Assembly: GCF_014863405.1 (NCBI RefSeq)
Contig: NZ_JACZZA010000001.1
Span: 496,001-560,000 of the forward strand
Reading direction: 5' to 3'
Length of the DNA stretch: 64,000 bases
Origin: Dyella acidiphila
GTDB taxonomy: Bacteria; Pseudomonadota; Gammaproteobacteria; Xanthomonadales; Rhodanobacteraceae
Positions 36,721 through 46,948 of the stretch are shown one piece after another. How positions within the stretch are numbered: the first letter of the stretch is position 1; every line of letters begins with the position of its first letter. The position numbers and the translations under genes are program-made. Below the pieces are notes generated by a model. It was not told where the DNA came from, made no database searches, and saw only the letters and a list, made by a program, of their open reading frames with translations.

Positions 36721-36845
36721 GGGCCGTTCCCTGCTGGAGATCGGCCCAGTGTAAAGCGGGGCCGTTTGCATCGCCGCGAGGCTGGCCGGAAAATACGCGG
36801 TTCCGGCCGCCAAGGCCGACCCTCGAAGCTGCCAGGAGTTTTCCC

Positions 36846-38024
36846 GTGACCGTCACCCGCATGAGCGACCTCGACCTGCGCGGCAAGCGCGTGCTGATCC
36901 GCGAAGACTTGAACGTGCCGATCGAGAACGGCCGCATCACCTCCACCCAGCGCCTGGACGCATCGCTGCCCACCATCAAGGCCGCGCGCGATGCCGGCGC
37001 CAAGGTGATGGTGATTTCGCACCTGGGGCGCCCGAAGGAAGGTCAGTTCGATGCGGAATCCTCGCTGGCGCCGGTGGCGAAGTGGCTGGGCGAGCAGCTT
37101 GGTACGCCGGTGCGGCTGATTGCCGATTACCTGGATGGCGTGGACGTCGCCGCAGGCGAAGTCGTGGTACTGGAAAACTGCCGCATGAATGTCGGCGAAG
37201 GCAAGGACGACGAGGCGCTGGCGAAGAAGTACGCCGCGCTGTGCGACGTGTTCGTGATGGATGCCTTCGGCACCGCGCACCGCGCGCAGGCTTCGACCCA
37301 TGGCGTGATCAAGTTTGCGCCGGTGGCTGCTGCCGGTCCGCTGCTGTGCGGCGAACTGGACGCACTCGGCAAGGCGCTGGAACAGCCCGCGCATCCGCTG
37401 CTGGCGATCGTGGCCGGCTCCAAGGTGTCGACCAAGCTCATGCTGCTGGAAAACCTGATCGGCAAGGTAGATCAGCTGATCGTCGGCGGCGGCATCGCCA
37501 ATACCTTTATCGCGGCCGCCGGACACTCGGTCGGCAATTCGCTGTACGAACCGGATCTGCTCGCCGCCGCCAAGAAAGTGCTGGCCGACGCCAAGCGCCG
37601 CGGCGCGGAAGTGCCGATGCCGGTGGACGTGGTGGTGGCGCCGGAGTTCTCCGCGCATGCACCGGCCAGCATCAAGGCGGTGGATGAAGTGAAAGATGGC
37701 GAGATGATTCTGGATATCGGTCCGCAGACCGCCAAGCTGTATGCCGACCTGATCGCCAAGGCCGGCACCGTGGTGTGGAACGGCCCGGTGGGCGTGTTTG
37801 AATTCGACGCGTTCGGCAAGGGCACCGAAGTGCTGGCGCATGCGGTGGCCGATTCCAAGGCATTTTCGATCGCCGGCGGCGGCGACACACTGGCAGCGGT
37901 GGACAAGTACGGCATCGCCGACAAGGTTTCCTATATCTCGACCGGCGGCGGCGCCTTCCTGGAATTCCTGGAAGGCAAGGAACTGCCGGCCGTGGCCGCC
38001 CTGAAAGCGCGCGCGGGGAAATAA
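36846..38024 (+). CDS. pgk: Phosphoglycerate kinase
   Basis: Glycolytic/gluconeogenic enzyme transferring phosphate between 1,3-bisphosphoglycerate and ADP. Motifs: [12 protein letters not shown], the substrate loop [25 protein letters not shown], the GGGIANTF nucleotide region, [10 protein letters not shown] and [13 protein letters not shown] 36846 has AGGAG seven bases upstream; ATG 36861, five codons later, is the alternative. Length 392. Its TAA shares a base with the next gene's ATG. Confidence 0.97.
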   Translation: MTVTRMSDLDLRGKRVLIREDLNVPIENGRITSTQRLDASLPTIKAARDAGAKVMVISHLGRPKEGQFDAESSLAPVAKWLGEQLGTPVRLIADYLDGVDVAAGEVVVLENCRMNVGEGKDDEALAKKYAALCDVFVMDAFGTAHRAQASTHGVIKFAPVAAAGPLLCGELDALGKALEQPAHPLLAIVAGSKVSTKLMLLENLIGKVDQLIVGGGIANTFIAAAGHSVGNSLYEPDLLAAAKKVLADAKRRGAEVPMPVDVVVAPEFSAHAPASIKAVDEVKDGEMILDIGPQTAKLYADLIAKAGTVVWNGPVGVFEFDAFGKGTEVLAHAVADSKAFSIAGGGDTLAAVDKYGIADKVSYISTGGGAFLEFLEGKELPAVAALKARAGK

Positions 38025-38656
38025 TGCTCTGTCTGTTCGACCTCGATGGCACGCTGATCGACTCGGAGCTGGGCATTACCGCCTGCATCCGGCATGCGCT
38101 GGACAAGCTGGAAATTCCCACCCCGGCCGATCTGCGCGACTGGATCGGTCCGCCGCTGCGGCACAGCTTTGCGCCGCTGATGGATCACGATGAAACGCGA
38201 GTGGAAGCGGCGGTGCACTATTACCACGAGCGATTCGCGGATCTGGGCTGGCGCGAATACGCCATCTATCCGGGCATCGAGGCGATGATCGATGGCCTGC
38301 AGGCCAACGGGCATCAGCTGGCGATCGTCACCAGCAAACCGCATCGGCATGCGCAGCCGATTGTCGATGCGCTGCCGTTCGGCCATCGCTTCACCCGCTT
38401 GTACGGGCCGCATCCTTCCAGTCCGCACAGCGAGAAAGCGAGCATGATCGCGGCGGCGCTGGCGGATTTCGGCGCCTCGCCACGCGAGACGGTGATGATC
38501 GGCGACCGCCGCTTCGACATTGAAGGCGCAGTTGCCAACGGCGTGACGGGTGTCGGCGTGCTGTGGGGTTTCGGTAGCCGCACCGAGCTGGAACAGGCTG
38601 GTGCACATGCGCTGATCGAGCACCCGGACCTGCTGGGTGCACTGCTGGCCGCGTAG
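38024..38656 (+). CDS. HAD-family phosphatase, phosphoglycolate-phosphatase-like
   Basis: HAD superfamily hydrolase with motif I FDLDGTLIDSE at the N-terminus, a helical cap, motif II in VTSKPH, and motif III/IV in MIGDRRFDIEGA. Length 210 fits the Gph/PpaX group that acts on small phosphorylated metabolites. Coupled to pgk by TAATG, hinting at a role in cleaning or recycling a glycolytic by-product such as 2-phosphoglycolate; this is inference. The TAG stop is supplied by the first bases of the downstream repeat. Confidence 0.85.
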   Translation: MLCLFDLDGTLIDSELGITACIRHALDKLEIPTPADLRDWIGPPLRHSFAPLMDHDETRVEAAVHYYHERFADLGWREYAIYPGIEAMIDGLQANGHQLAIVTSKPHRHAQPIVDALPFGHRFTRLYGPHPSSPHSEKASMIAAALADFGASPRETVMIGDRRFDIEGAVANGVTGVGVLWGFGSRTELEQAGAHALIEHPDLLGALLAA

Positions 38657-38752
38657 GTTGGGTTAGCGCAGCGCAACCCAACAGACCTCCATCGAAGCGC
38701 CAGACATTTGCGTAGTTACCCCACGGCTCCAGTCCGAAGTAACCCAACCTAC
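38653..38752. repeat. 100-bp repeat element with 13-bp terminal inverted repeats
   Basis: Ends are GTAGGTTGGGTTA (38653-38665) and its exact complement TAACCCAACCTAC (38740-38752). The left end also holds an internal hairpin TTGGGTT-agcgcagcgc-AACCCAA. Both convergent flanking genes (HAD phosphatase and alkB) stop at the TAG inside the terminal repeats. Same family as 35993-36033. Confidence 0.85.
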
Positions 38753-39336
38753 CAGGCATTGCGCGTTGGGCGCACCCGGAACGCCACGCTGATCCGCGGT
38801 CCCACCGGATAGCGCAGCTTCGGAATGCCATGGTCGTAATGCAGCTGCGCATTCCAGCCCATCAGCAACAGGCTGCCTGCCTCCAGTTCCAGCTCGGTTT
38901 TCAGATGCGGCGGCTGTTTGCGCCGGATCTGCATGGTGCGCGTTGCCCCCAATGACAGCAGCGCCACCGGCTGCTGCGGCAGCATTTCATGCAGCTTGTC
39001 GTTATGCGGCGCCACGCTGTCGTGTTCGTCGCGATAGAAATTCAGGCCGATGCTGTTGAACGGCGCATCGACATGCTGCGCGACCCGCGCCAAGGCCTCG
39101 CGCAACACGCCGGGCAGCGCGGGATCGGCCACGGCGTAATGGCAATGCAGCCGCGGCACGCCCACCAGGCGCTCGTACATCACGCGCGAGCTTGCGTGCC
39201 AGTCGCCCTGCTCGCGCAGAGCGTCGAACCAGGTGGCGGCCAACGTGGATGGAATAATTCCGGGCCGATACGTGATCGGTCCGCTAGCGTCGTCGGCAAT
39301 CCGTTGCACGTCCTGCTCGAAAAGTAGGGTCTGCAT
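38749..39336 (-). CDS. alkB: Alpha-ketoglutarate-dependent dioxygenase AlkB
   Basis: Fe(II)/2-oxoglutarate oxygenase that removes alkyl lesions from DNA bases. Iron ligands are seen in the HND of APHNDKLHE and the distal His in YDHGIPKLRYPVG. The oxoglutarate arginines follow in GPRISVAFRVR. Also typical are RLHCHYAV and NSIGLNFYRDEHDSVAPH. Length 195. The start lies only 21 bases after the dnaE2 stop on the same strand, with no terminator between, so it is probably the last gene of the lexA-imuA-imuB-dnaE2 operon. Confidence 0.92.
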   Translation of the reverse strand: MQTLLFEQDVQRIADDASGPITYRPGIIPSTLAATWFDALREQGDWHASSRVMYERLVGVPRLHCHYAVADPALPGVLREALARVAQHVDAPFNSIGLNFYRDEHDSVAPHNDKLHEMLPQQPVALLSLGATRTMQIRRKQPPHLKTELELEAGSLLLMGWNAQLHYDHGIPKLRYPVGPRISVAFRVRPTRNAW

Positions 39337-39357
39337 GATCCTAAGTGCCGGTTGCGA

Positions 39358-42300
39358 TCAGTGAAAATCCCGCGAACGCGCATCCAGTCCGCTGAGCATG
39401 TCGCTGACGTCATGCAGGCGCCGCGCAATCAAATGACTGACGCCGTCAGCCGTTTCCCAGCGTCCCTCAATCGCCAGCAGGCGTGCCTCCAGATAAGGAC
39501 GGCGCTGGGTCTGCGCGATATGACTCCACACCACCACATTCACATGCCCGAATTCGTCTTCGATGGTGATGAAGGTGACGCCGCTGGCCGTTTGCGGCTG
39601 CTGGCGCTGAGTGACCAGGCCGACGGTGCGCACGGGCGCGGCGTGCGGCAGTTTTTGCAGGCTGCGCGAATCCAGGTAGCGGCTTGCGCGCAGGCGACTG
39701 CGCAGCAACCTCAAGGGATGCGGGCCCAGGCTCAAGCCGCTGTGTGCGTAATCGGCCTGCATATTTTCCGCTACCGTCGGCAGCGGCAGCACGATGTCCT
39801 GTTCGCGCGGACTGGTGCGGCCGAACAACGGCAGCTGCGCTTCCACGCCGGAGGTCAGCCATAAGGCACGATGGCGATGCCCGGCCAGCCCGCGCAGCGC
39901 ACCCGCATCGGCCAGCAGATCCTGATGACGCGCGTCCAATGCTGCACGCGTGCAAAGATCCACTACATCCTGGAACGGACGCACATGGCGCGCAGCGGCA
40001 ATGCGCGTGGCCACCTGCTCGCTGCAACCACGCAGCTGGCGCAGGCCCAGGCGCAGGGCGAGTCCTTGCGCACTCTGCGGATCGGCCTCCAGCGTGCAAT
40101 CCCAATCGCTGTAGCGCACATCCACCGGCCGCACGCGAATGCGATGGCGCTGCGCATCCTGCACGATCTGACTGGGGCCGTAGAAACCCATCGGCTGCGC
40201 ATTGAGCAAGGCACAGGCAAACATCGCCGGCTCATGGCATTTCAGCCAACTGCTGGCATAGGCGATATTGGCGAAACTGGCGGCATGGCTTTCCGGAAAA
40301 CCGTAGCTGCCGAAGCCTTTTATCTGGTTGAAGATCTGCTCGGCGAATTCCAGCGTGTAGCCATTCTTCAACATTCCGTTGACCAGCTTTTCGTGATGCT
40401 TTTCCATGCCGCCATGGCGCTTCCAGGCAGCCATCGCGCGGCGCAGCTCATCCGCCTCGCCACCGCTGTAGTCGGCCGCCACCATCGCCAGCTTCATCAC
40501 CTGTTCCTGAAACAACGGCACGCCCTTGGTGCGCTCAAGCACCGGCTCCAGCGCTTTCGATGGATAGACAATCGGTTCTTCGTTATTTCGGCGGCGCAGA
40601 TACGGATGCACCATGTCGCCCTGGATCGGACCCGGCCGCACGATGGCGATCTGGATGACCAGGTCGTAGTAATTCGCCGGTTTCAGCCGCGGCAGCATCG
40701 CCATTTGCGCGCGGCTTTCGATCTGGAAGACGCCGATGGTGTCGGCGCGCTGGATCATGTCGTAGGTGGCTTTATCGTCCGACTTTATCGCGGCGATGCT
40801 CAGCGATTCGCCGCGATAGTGCTCATACAGATCGAAGCATTTGCGCAGGCAGGTCAGCATGCCAAGCGCCAGGCAGTCGACCTTGAGCAGATCCATGGTA
40901 TCCAGGTCATCCTTGTCCCACTGGATGATGGTGCGCTCGGGCATCGTGGCATTTTCCACCGGCACCAGTTCATGCAATGGCGCATCGTGGATAACAAAAC
41001 CGCCCACATGCTGGCTGAGATGGCGTGGTTTCCCCCGCAATTGCGCAGTCAGCATCAATAGTTGACGCATCACCGGCGCAGCGGGATCGAAACCCTGCTC
41101 GCGCAGACGATCATCCAGCGAAGCATCGCCAAGCCGGAAGAAGCTGCGGCCGATCTTGTCGATCTGGTCTTCGGGCAGGCCAAGCGCCTTCGCCACATCG
41201 CGCACCGCGCTTTTGGAGCGATAGCTGATCACCGTGGCGGCAATCGCAGCACGCTCACGGCCATACTTTCGGTAGACGTACTGAATAACTTCTTCGCGGC
41301 GCGAATGCTCGAAATCGACATCGATATCGGGCGGCTCATCGCGCTCTACCGAAATAAAGCGTTCCACCAACAGGCCGACCTTGGCCGGGTCGGCATCCGT
41401 GATGCCCAACGCAAAGCACACAATGGAATTGGCCGCCGAGCCGCGCCCCTGGCAGAGAATGCGCTGGCTGCGCGCGTAGCGCACGACATCGTTGACGGTA
41501 AGAAAGAACGCTTCGTAGTGCTTGATCTCGATCAGTTGCAGCTCACGCTCGATATAGGCCTGGATCTTGTCCGGCACGCCTTGCGGCCAGCGCGTGACTG
41601 CGCCTTCCGCCACCAGCTGACGCAGCCATTGCATCGGCGCATAGCCTTCCGGCACCAATTCCCTGGGGTATTGGTAATGCAAATCCCTCTTCAGGTCGAA
41701 GCTGCAGCGTCGGGCAATCTGCACGCTTTCATCGAGCAAGGCCTTGGGATACACCTTTTCCAGCAGGCTGCGCTTGCGCAGATGGCGCTCGCCGTTACGG
41801 AACAACACCGCACCGGCCTCGGCAATGGTCAGGCGATGACGGATCGCCGTCATCGTATGCTGCAGCGGCAGGCAGCCGCGCACATGCATATGTACGTCGC
41901 CACTGGCCACCAATGACAACTGCAGCGCATGGCCCAATGCTTCGAGCTCCGCCAGACGCGTACGATCATCGCCATCGCGATGAAGCTCCACCGCCAGCCA
42001 CGCGCGCCGATCGAACACGCGCCGGATCCACGCGCCATGCTCACCGTCCGGCTGCGGCCCCGGTATCCATAGCGCCAGCGTGCCCGGCAGACCGTCGGAC
42101 ATGTCTGCCCTGGTCAGGCGATAGCTGCCTTTTTCGGAAGCCCGACGTCCTTGTGTAATCAAGCGGCAGATGGCGACATAGCCTTGCTTGTTTTCCGCCA
42201 GCAGCACCAGTTTCGGCCCATCCGCCAGCTGGATTTCCGTGCCCACGATCAGCGGCACTCCGCTATCGCGCGCCGCCTCCCATGCACGCACAATGCCGGC

Positions 42301-42435
42301 GAGCGAGCATTCGTCGGTGATCGCCAGCGCCGCATAACTGCATGCTTTGGCGCGCTCGAATAATTCGTGCGCACTGGATGCGCCGCGCTGGAAGGAGAAA
42401 TCCGAAAGGCAGTGCAGCTCCGCGTAATCGCTCAT
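39358..42435 (-). CDS. dnaE2: Error-prone DNA polymerase DnaE2 (ImuC)
   Basis: C-family translesion polymerase of the ImuA-ImuB-DnaE2 mutasome. The N-terminal PHP domain begins [17 protein letters not shown], the degenerate histidine pattern typical of DnaE2 rather than DnaE1. Catalytic aspartates occur in [16 protein letters not shown], followed by [16 protein letters not shown]. The C-terminal OB fold includes [18 protein letters not shown]. The 1025-residue length fits. ATG 42435 overlaps the imuB stop by ATGA; the longer frame upstream runs inside imuB. Confidence 0.96.
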   Translation of the reverse strand: MSDYAELHCLSDFSFQRGASSAHELFERAKACSYAALAITDECSLAGIVRAWEAARDSGVPLIVGTEIQLADGPKLVLLAENKQGYVAICRLITQGRRASEKGSYRLTRADMSDGLPGTLALWIPGPQPDGEHGAWIRRVFDRRAWLAVELHRDGDDRTRLAELEALGHALQLSLVASGDVHMHVRGCLPLQHTMTAIRHRLTIAEAGAVLFRNGERHLRKRSLLEKVYPKALLDESVQIARRCSFDLKRDLHYQYPRELVPEGYAPMQWLRQLVAEGAVTRWPQGVPDKIQAYIERELQLIEIKHYEAFFLTVNDVVRYARSQRILCQGRGSAANSIVCFALGITDADPAKVGLLVERFISVERDEPPDIDVDFEHSRREEVIQYVYRKYGRERAAIAATVISYRSKSAVRDVAKALGLPEDQIDKIGRSFFRLGDASLDDRLREQGFDPAAPVMRQLLMLTAQLRGKPRHLSQHVGGFVIHDAPLHELVPVENATMPERTIIQWDKDDLDTMDLLKVDCLALGMLTCLRKCFDLYEHYRGESLSIAAIKSDDKATYDMIQRADTIGVFQIESRAQMAMLPRLKPANYYDLVIQIAIVRPGPIQGDMVHPYLRRRNNEEPIVYPSKALEPVLERTKGVPLFQEQVMKLAMVAADYSGGEADELRRAMAAWKRHGGMEKHHEKLVNGMLKNGYTLEFAEQIFNQIKGFGSYGFPESHAASFANIAYASSWLKCHEPAMFACALLNAQPMGFYGPSQIVQDAQRHRIRVRPVDVRYSDWDCTLEADPQSAQGLALRLGLRQLRGCSEQVATRIAAARHVRPFQDVVDLCTRAALDARHQDLLADAGALRGLAGHRHRALWLTSGVEAQLPLFGRTSPREQDIVLPLPTVAENMQADYAHSGLSLGPHPLRLLRSRLRASRYLDSRSLQKLPHAAPVRTVGLVTQRQQPQTASGVTFITIEDEFGHVNVVVWSHIAQTQRRPYLEARLLAIEGRWETADGVSHLIARRLHDVSDMLSGLDARSRDFH

Positions 42436-43832
42436 GCAAACCACCCGTGCAACATCCAGCCGCACTGCTCGCCCGCTGCGCAAAAAACCCAGGCGCGCTG
42501 CCCTTGCGCGTTTTCGACCACGTAGTAATCGCGGCGCACGGTATCGCCATCCCACCAGCCGGTTTCCATACGTTCCGGGCCGGCCAGCACGTGCATCGGT
42601 CCGCGCCAGGGAAGCGGGCGCTGCAACAGCCAGGTGGGACGCGGGCGCGGCTCGATAAAGCTGTCGTTCTGCGTCGCGATGCGCTGCGAATGCTCGGGTC
42701 GCGGATCGATGGTAGTGCCCAGGCGATAGACCGCCGCATCGCCCAGCCTGGCGCGCAGGCGTTCGCGCAGTTGCTCGAACGACAAGGCATTGGCCGGACG
42801 TTCGTCGAACAGGTCGCGGCCGGCAGGCACGAAACCGGGCAGATCATCCGCGACCAGGCGCAATGCCAGCACCGGTGCAGATAATTGCACCCGCTCAAGG
42901 CGTCCGCGTGCCGCCTCGAACAACACCTCGGCGCCGCGCTCCGGGGCAAGCATGCCGACCGGCACCTCGGTGGCGGTGCCGTCACGCTGCTCCAACCGCA
43001 GCAGGAACCGCTGCACGCCGCCATCGCGCCCAGCCAGATAGGCAGCCAGATCGCTCATCATGCGTTTCAGCGGAAACACCAGCGCGGCGATGTTTTCCAC
43101 TTCGTGCGAAAGCTCGATGCGCCAATCGACCGCGTCGGGCGGCAGATAAAGATCCAGGCCTGCAGGATGCTCGCCGGTGAGGCGATCCATCGCCTGCAGC
43201 AGTTCGGCGCCGAAGCGGCGTTGCAGGCCATCGCGCGGCATGCGCAGCAATGGCCCAAGACGGCGCACGCCCATGCGCGGCAGCGCATCTACCGCGTGCG
43301 CAGGCAAGCGGCTTTGCGGCAACGGCACGTCATCGAGCGCACGCCGCAGCGCATCCTGGGTAAACACTGCCAGGCCATCGCCGACGCCGGCCAGCACATA
43401 GGCGCCGTAAGGCGTCGGTGCAGCCGCCATGCGATGGCGGAAACCAAGTTCGGCGAAATCCTGGCGCAGGCTGGCCGCCATCTTGCCCCACGCACCGAAC
43501 AGGCTTTGGCTCTTGCTGATTTCCAGTACGATCGCGTGCGGAAGCAGCGCCACCTGCGAGCTGTAGCGATACGCCACGCCCGCCAGGAACTGCTGCCAGC
43601 GCTCGACCTCGGCCGGGTCGTAAGACATCACTTCGAATTGCGCCAGCAGCGCCTGCGCCGCGGTCAGGCGTTGGCCCAGATACAGCCCCGCCGCACGCGC
43701 TGACGCATTGGCGGCAACAATGCTGCGCGCATTGGCCGGGCCATCCACCAATACCAGCGGGCTGTCATCGGCGCGACGGCGGAGGACGCCATCCAGCGCC
43801 AATTGCGGCAACAGCAGACAGGCCCATAGCAT
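42432..43832 (-). CDS. imuB: ImuB, Y-family-like mutasome protein
   Basis: Y-family polymerase homologue that lacks polymerase activity and bridges the sliding clamp, ImuA and DnaE2. The N-terminal palm begins [12 protein letters not shown] where active enzymes have the DMDAFF acidic motif, so the catalytic residues are missing, as known for ImuB. Recognisable are [35 protein letters not shown] and the helix-hairpin-helix region [18 protein letters not shown]. Length 466. It lies nine bases after imuA and overlaps dnaE2. Confidence 0.93.
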   Translation of the reverse strand: MLWACLLLPQLALDGVLRRRADDSPLVLVDGPANARSIVAANASARAAGLYLGQRLTAAQALLAQFEVMSYDPAEVERWQQFLAGVAYRYSSQVALLPHAIVLEISKSQSLFGAWGKMAASLRQDFAELGFRHRMAAAPTPYGAYVLAGVGDGLAVFTQDALRRALDDVPLPQSRLPAHAVDALPRMGVRRLGPLLRMPRDGLQRRFGAELLQAMDRLTGEHPAGLDLYLPPDAVDWRIELSHEVENIAALVFPLKRMMSDLAAYLAGRDGGVQRFLLRLEQRDGTATEVPVGMLAPERGAEVLFEAARGRLERVQLSAPVLALRLVADDLPGFVPAGRDLFDERPANALSFEQLRERLRARLGDAAVYRLGTTIDPRPEHSQRIATQNDSFIEPRPRPTWLLQRPLPWRGPMHVLAGPERMETGWWDGDTVRRDYYVVENAQGQRAWVFCAAGEQCGWMLHGWFA

Positions 43833-43841
43833 CGCCCGTCC

Positions 43842-44576
43842 TCACGAAGCAGCGTTCTTCTGCAGAGGAATCCCGCACAGGCCGGCACCCGCCGTGTCAT
43901 GCATGCGCTGATGAACCGCCTGCACGAGTGACGCATGCCGGCCTGTGCCGGGAAGAACGGAGTCGCGCTCAAGCGCGATGGCCTGGGCCGGCGCATTGCC
44001 GCCGCGGCATTTGCGGATATGGATCAGCGTGTGCGGTGCCACGCTCAATTCCAGCCGCAGCGACGCCGGCGAAGCATTGGCCAGATGCTTGCGATCGCGA
44101 AAGACGAAGGCCAGCGCACGCCCGGCATCGGCGGCTACCTGCAAGCGGCGCAGACTGCGATCGTCTGCCTGCTGCGGCCATGCCAGCACCGCTGCGCAGC
44201 TGCCGGAGCGCAGACATTGTTCGGCGGCCCACAGCATTTGTTTTGCGTCGGCGTCGACGATTTCCAGCTGCTGCAGATTCACGCCGTGCTGGCGCCAGCC
44301 CATGGCGCACGGCGCATAAGGCGGCGCGATCAGCAGTACCGGACGCTGACCCTGGGTAAGCCGCGCCAGCGTCGGCAGCAGCAGTTGCAGTTCGCCAATG
44401 CCGTCGGCCGGCAGCAGGATTTCCGTCAGCGCCGCATCCGGCCAGCCGCGCGTGGGCAGCGCGGCATCGAGCGCGGGCCAGCCGGTGGGCTGCTCGCCTT
44501 CCGGCAGTGGCGCAGCGCGTCCGCGCCATACCTGGCGCGCATCCAGCAGATTCGACAGGGCTACCACCGCCCCCAT
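43842..44576 (-). CDS. imuA: ImuA, RecA/SulA-like mutasome protein
   Basis: Accessory protein of the ImuA-ImuB-DnaE2 mutasome; recruits or stabilises the complex by a RecA-like fold. Seen are TGWPALDAALPTRGWPDAALTEIL near residue 32, which resembles the RecA core without a functional Walker A, then the PVLLIAPPYAP strand and AWPQQADDRSLRRLQVAA. Length 244. ATG 44576 shares a base with the lexA stop (TGATG); the TTG just before is unlikely. Confidence 0.92.
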   Translation of the reverse strand: MGAVVALSNLLDARQVWRGRAAPLPEGEQPTGWPALDAALPTRGWPDAALTEILLPADGIGELQLLLPTLARLTQGQRPVLLIAPPYAPCAMGWRQHGVNLQQLEIVDADAKQMLWAAEQCLRSGSCAAVLAWPQQADDRSLRRLQVAADAGRALAFVFRDRKHLANASPASLRLELSVAPHTLIHIRKCRGGNAPAQAIALERDSVLPGTGRHASLVQAVHQRMHDTAGAGLCGIPLQKNAAS

Positions 44577-45196
44577 CAAACGCCCCTCACCAGACCTGCA
44601 AACAAGCCTTCGATGGCGAAGTCTTCGGTGGGATCCGGATCGATCGGCTGATAGCCCGGGCTGTTGGGCAGCAGGCGGATCACCTCGCCCTGCCAGTACA
44701 GACGCTTGATGGTGAAGCGCTCGCCGCCCACGCGCGCCGCCACCACCTGCCCATGACGGGCCACCGGCGTAGCGTGCACCGCGACCAGGTCGCCATCGAG
44801 GATGCCTTCGTCGCGCATCGAGTCGCCGATCACCCGCACCAGATAATCCGGCTGCAGGCGGAACAGCCAGCGCGAGACATGCAGGCTGCGCTCCACCCGC
44901 GACTCGGAAAAGATCGGTTCGCCCGCGGCGATCCGGCCGATCAGCGGCAGCTCCAGCGTATCGGCGGCAAGCGGATCGGCCTCCTGCACCAGGCGGATGC
45001 CGCGCGAGCGGTTCGGCTCGATCGCCAGCCGGCCCTTGGCCTCCAGCGAGCGCACATGCTTGAGCACCGCGCTGACATTGGGCAGCCCCATGGCCTGGCC
45101 GATTTCCTCCAGCGTGGGGGCTTCGCCGTCCCGCTCCAGGCGTGCCCGGATGAAGGCCAGGATGTTGGATTGGCGGCTGGTGAGCTGGAGGGTCAT
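44576..45196 (-). CDS. lexA: LexA-family SOS repressor of the mutasome cassette
   Basis: Repressor expected to control its own operon and be self-cleaved with activated RecA. N-terminal winged helix: residues about 1-68, with EAPTLEEIGQAMGL and recognition helix region NVSAVLKHVRSLEAKG, which differs from the E. coli form. Cleavage site Ala-Gly in RIAAGEPIF near residue 90. Catalytic Ser in GDSMRDEGILDGD and Lys in FTIKRLYW are intact. Length 206. First gene of lexA-imuA-imuB-dnaE2; a large palindrome sits just before its start. In related bacteria such cassette-linked repressors are a second LexA. Confidence 0.94.
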   Translation of the reverse strand: MTLQLTSRQSNILAFIRARLERDGEAPTLEEIGQAMGLPNVSAVLKHVRSLEAKGRLAIEPNRSRGIRLVQEADPLAADTLELPLIGRIAAGEPIFSESRVERSLHVSRWLFRLQPDYLVRVIGDSMRDEGILDGDLVAVHATPVARHGQVVAARVGGERFTIKRLYWQGEVIRLLPNSPGYQPIDPDPTEDFAIEGLFAGLVRGV

Positions 45197-45205
45197 GGTG
45201 ACCGT

Positions 45206-45229
45206 ATTTTCACCTTTTTAGGTGAAAAT
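45206..45229 (-). promoter_or_regulatory. Palindrome before lexA, candidate LexA operator
   Basis: Perfect 9-bp arms ATTTTCACC and GGTGAAAAT around a 6-base A/T spacer, ending ten bases before the lexA start codon. Position suggests autoregulation; the sequence does not match the E. coli CTG-N10-CAG box. Confidence 0.65.
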
Positions 45230-45257
45230 GGAAGGGGGTAGCCTAAAACGCCAACCC

Positions 45258-45333
45258 GTCATCCCGGCGAAGGCCGGGACCCAGTGACTTTTCCGCACCC
45301 AGGACGCTGGGGCCCGGCCTTCGCCGGGATGAC
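45258..45333. repeat. Intergenic repeat with 21-bp inverted arms, CGTCATCCCGGCGAA family (copy 1)
   Basis: Arms at 45258-45278 and 45313-45333 are perfect complements, beginning GTCATCCCGGCGAAGGCCGG. The element fills the gap between lexA and the amino-acid permease, ending one base from the permease stop. A second copy lies at 51214-51294. Confidence 0.9.
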
Positions 45334-45334
45334 A

Positions 45335-46672
45335 TCACGATGCGGGTTGCGCACGCCGCCACAGGAAATAAACCGGCACGCCAATGGCAATGATCAGCAG
45401 GCTCATGCCCGCATCGCCGGGCGAGTTGATCACCGTGGCGCCGATCACGCCCAGCACCGTGCACACGAACAGCAGCGGCAGCAGCGGATACAGCGGCACC
45501 CGGTACGGCGCCGGCTGGTCGGCAAAGCGGCGGCGGTACCAGAACAGCGTGGCGATGCCGAAGGCGTGGCCCAGCCATTCGCCCACCGTGGTGTAGTCCA
45601 GCAGCTGGCCGAACGTGCCGGTAAGAATCAGCACGATCGCCCATGCGCCCAATACCGCCAGCGCAATCTGCGGCGCTCGCCAGCGCAAGTCGATGCGGCC
45701 CACCACGCGGAAGAACATGCCGTCGGCACCCATCGTCTGCAGCACGCGCGCACCACCGGCAATGGCGATGCTGCAATAGCCGAAGGTGGAGCAGGCGATG
45801 CCGATGGCCATGATGGTCACGCCGCGCGAACCGAAGATGCTGCTCATCAAGTCCGCCGCGGGCGCCTTGCTGGCGGCCAGGCCGGCATGCCCCAGGCCAA
45901 CCAGGTAAGCGACATTGACCAGCAGGTAGCACACCACCACGCCGATCAGGCCCAGCGCCAGGGCACGTGGCAAGGTGCGCTGCGGATCGCGCACTTCGCC
46001 CGCCATATCGTTGAGGTAATGAAAGCCGCCGTAGGTAAACAGCACCGGCAGCAAGGCGCCGATCCAGGCGCCACTGGGCACCTGGTGGCTGGGATCCACC
46101 GCCAGCACGCCGCCCAGATGGCCGTGGGTCAGCGCCAGCCCCACCACCAGCAACATCACCACCGCCGCCAGCTTGAGTAGGGTGAACAGGTTCTGCATCC
46201 AGGCACCCGCGCGGATGCCGAACAGATTCACGCCGACGATAAAAAAGATCGCGCCCACCGCCACCGGCTTCACCCACCAGATCGGCAGGCCGCCGGCGCG
46301 GCAGAAGTAATCGGCGAAGGTGGTCGCCACGGCTGCCACGCTGCCTGGGTAATTGATCAGCGCCATGGTCCAGCCGAACAAAAACGCCGGCAGCGAACCA
46401 AAGGCTTCGCGCAGATAGATATAGATGCCGCCCGCCTGCGGCCGCCGCGCACCGAGTTCGGCGTAGCACAGCACACCGGCCAGCGTGAGCAGGCCGCCGA
46501 TCGCCCATAGCGCCAGCAGCGGCAGTCCCGAGGCAGTGCGCTCGGCCACTGTCGCCGGCGTGCGGAAGATGCCTGCGCCGATGACGCCGCCGATGACGAT
46601 GGCAGCACCGTCCCAGATGCCCAGCCGTCGAAGATAGGAATGTGAGGTGTCGTTGGTCATAGACGCCGACAT
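45335..46672 (-). CDS. APC-family amino acid permease
   Basis: Twelve-helix transporter of the amino acid-polyamine-organocation superfamily, closest in style to the LAT group. Landmarks are GAAIVIGGVIGAGIFRTPATVA in helix 1, CYAELGARRPQAGGIYIYLREAFG at helix 3, and TYGGFHYLNDMAGEVRDPQRTLPRA near residue 215, where the EVRDPQ(R/K)xLP pattern is diagnostic. Length 445. ATG 46672 or ATG 46660 may be the start; neither has a strong ribosome site. Substrate unknown. It is separated from lexA by the repeat element and is not part of that operon, since it ends toward lexA's promoter on the same strand. Confidence 0.9.
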   Translation of the reverse strand: MSASMTNDTSHSYLRRLGIWDGAAIVIGGVIGAGIFRTPATVAERTASGLPLLALWAIGGLLTLAGVLCYAELGARRPQAGGIYIYLREAFGSLPAFLFGWTMALINYPGSVAAVATTFADYFCRAGGLPIWWVKPVAVGAIFFIVGVNLFGIRAGAWMQNLFTLLKLAAVVMLLVVGLALTHGHLGGVLAVDPSHQVPSGAWIGALLPVLFTYGGFHYLNDMAGEVRDPQRTLPRALALGLIGVVVCYLLVNVAYLVGLGHAGLAASKAPAADLMSSIFGSRGVTIMAIGIACSTFGYCSIAIAGGARVLQTMGADGMFFRVVGRIDLRWRAPQIALAVLGAWAIVLILTGTFGQLLDYTTVGEWLGHAFGIATLFWYRRRFADQPAPYRVPLYPLLPLLFVCTVLGVIGATVINSPGDAGMSLLIIAIGVPVYFLWRRAQPAS

Positions 46673-46948
46673 TAACCCGAGTTGGCACTAAAATTCCGCT
46701 GACCTATGCCCTATGGCATCTGCGCCATGGCCGCTCGCCTGCACCATACGAGCGCGCACGCATCCTCTGGCACATTGACAGTACAAGCGCGGCCTCGGAA
46801 TATTCGCCCGCGTCACGCGCCGTGACCAGATTTCACCGGCGCATCGGCCCCGAGGGGTGCTGCAACGGACATCCGGTCCGCTACGCTCGGTTTCGCCGTC
46901 CTTCCAACATGCTCAAGGGCGCCCACCCCATTTATTGGAGGTGTACCC

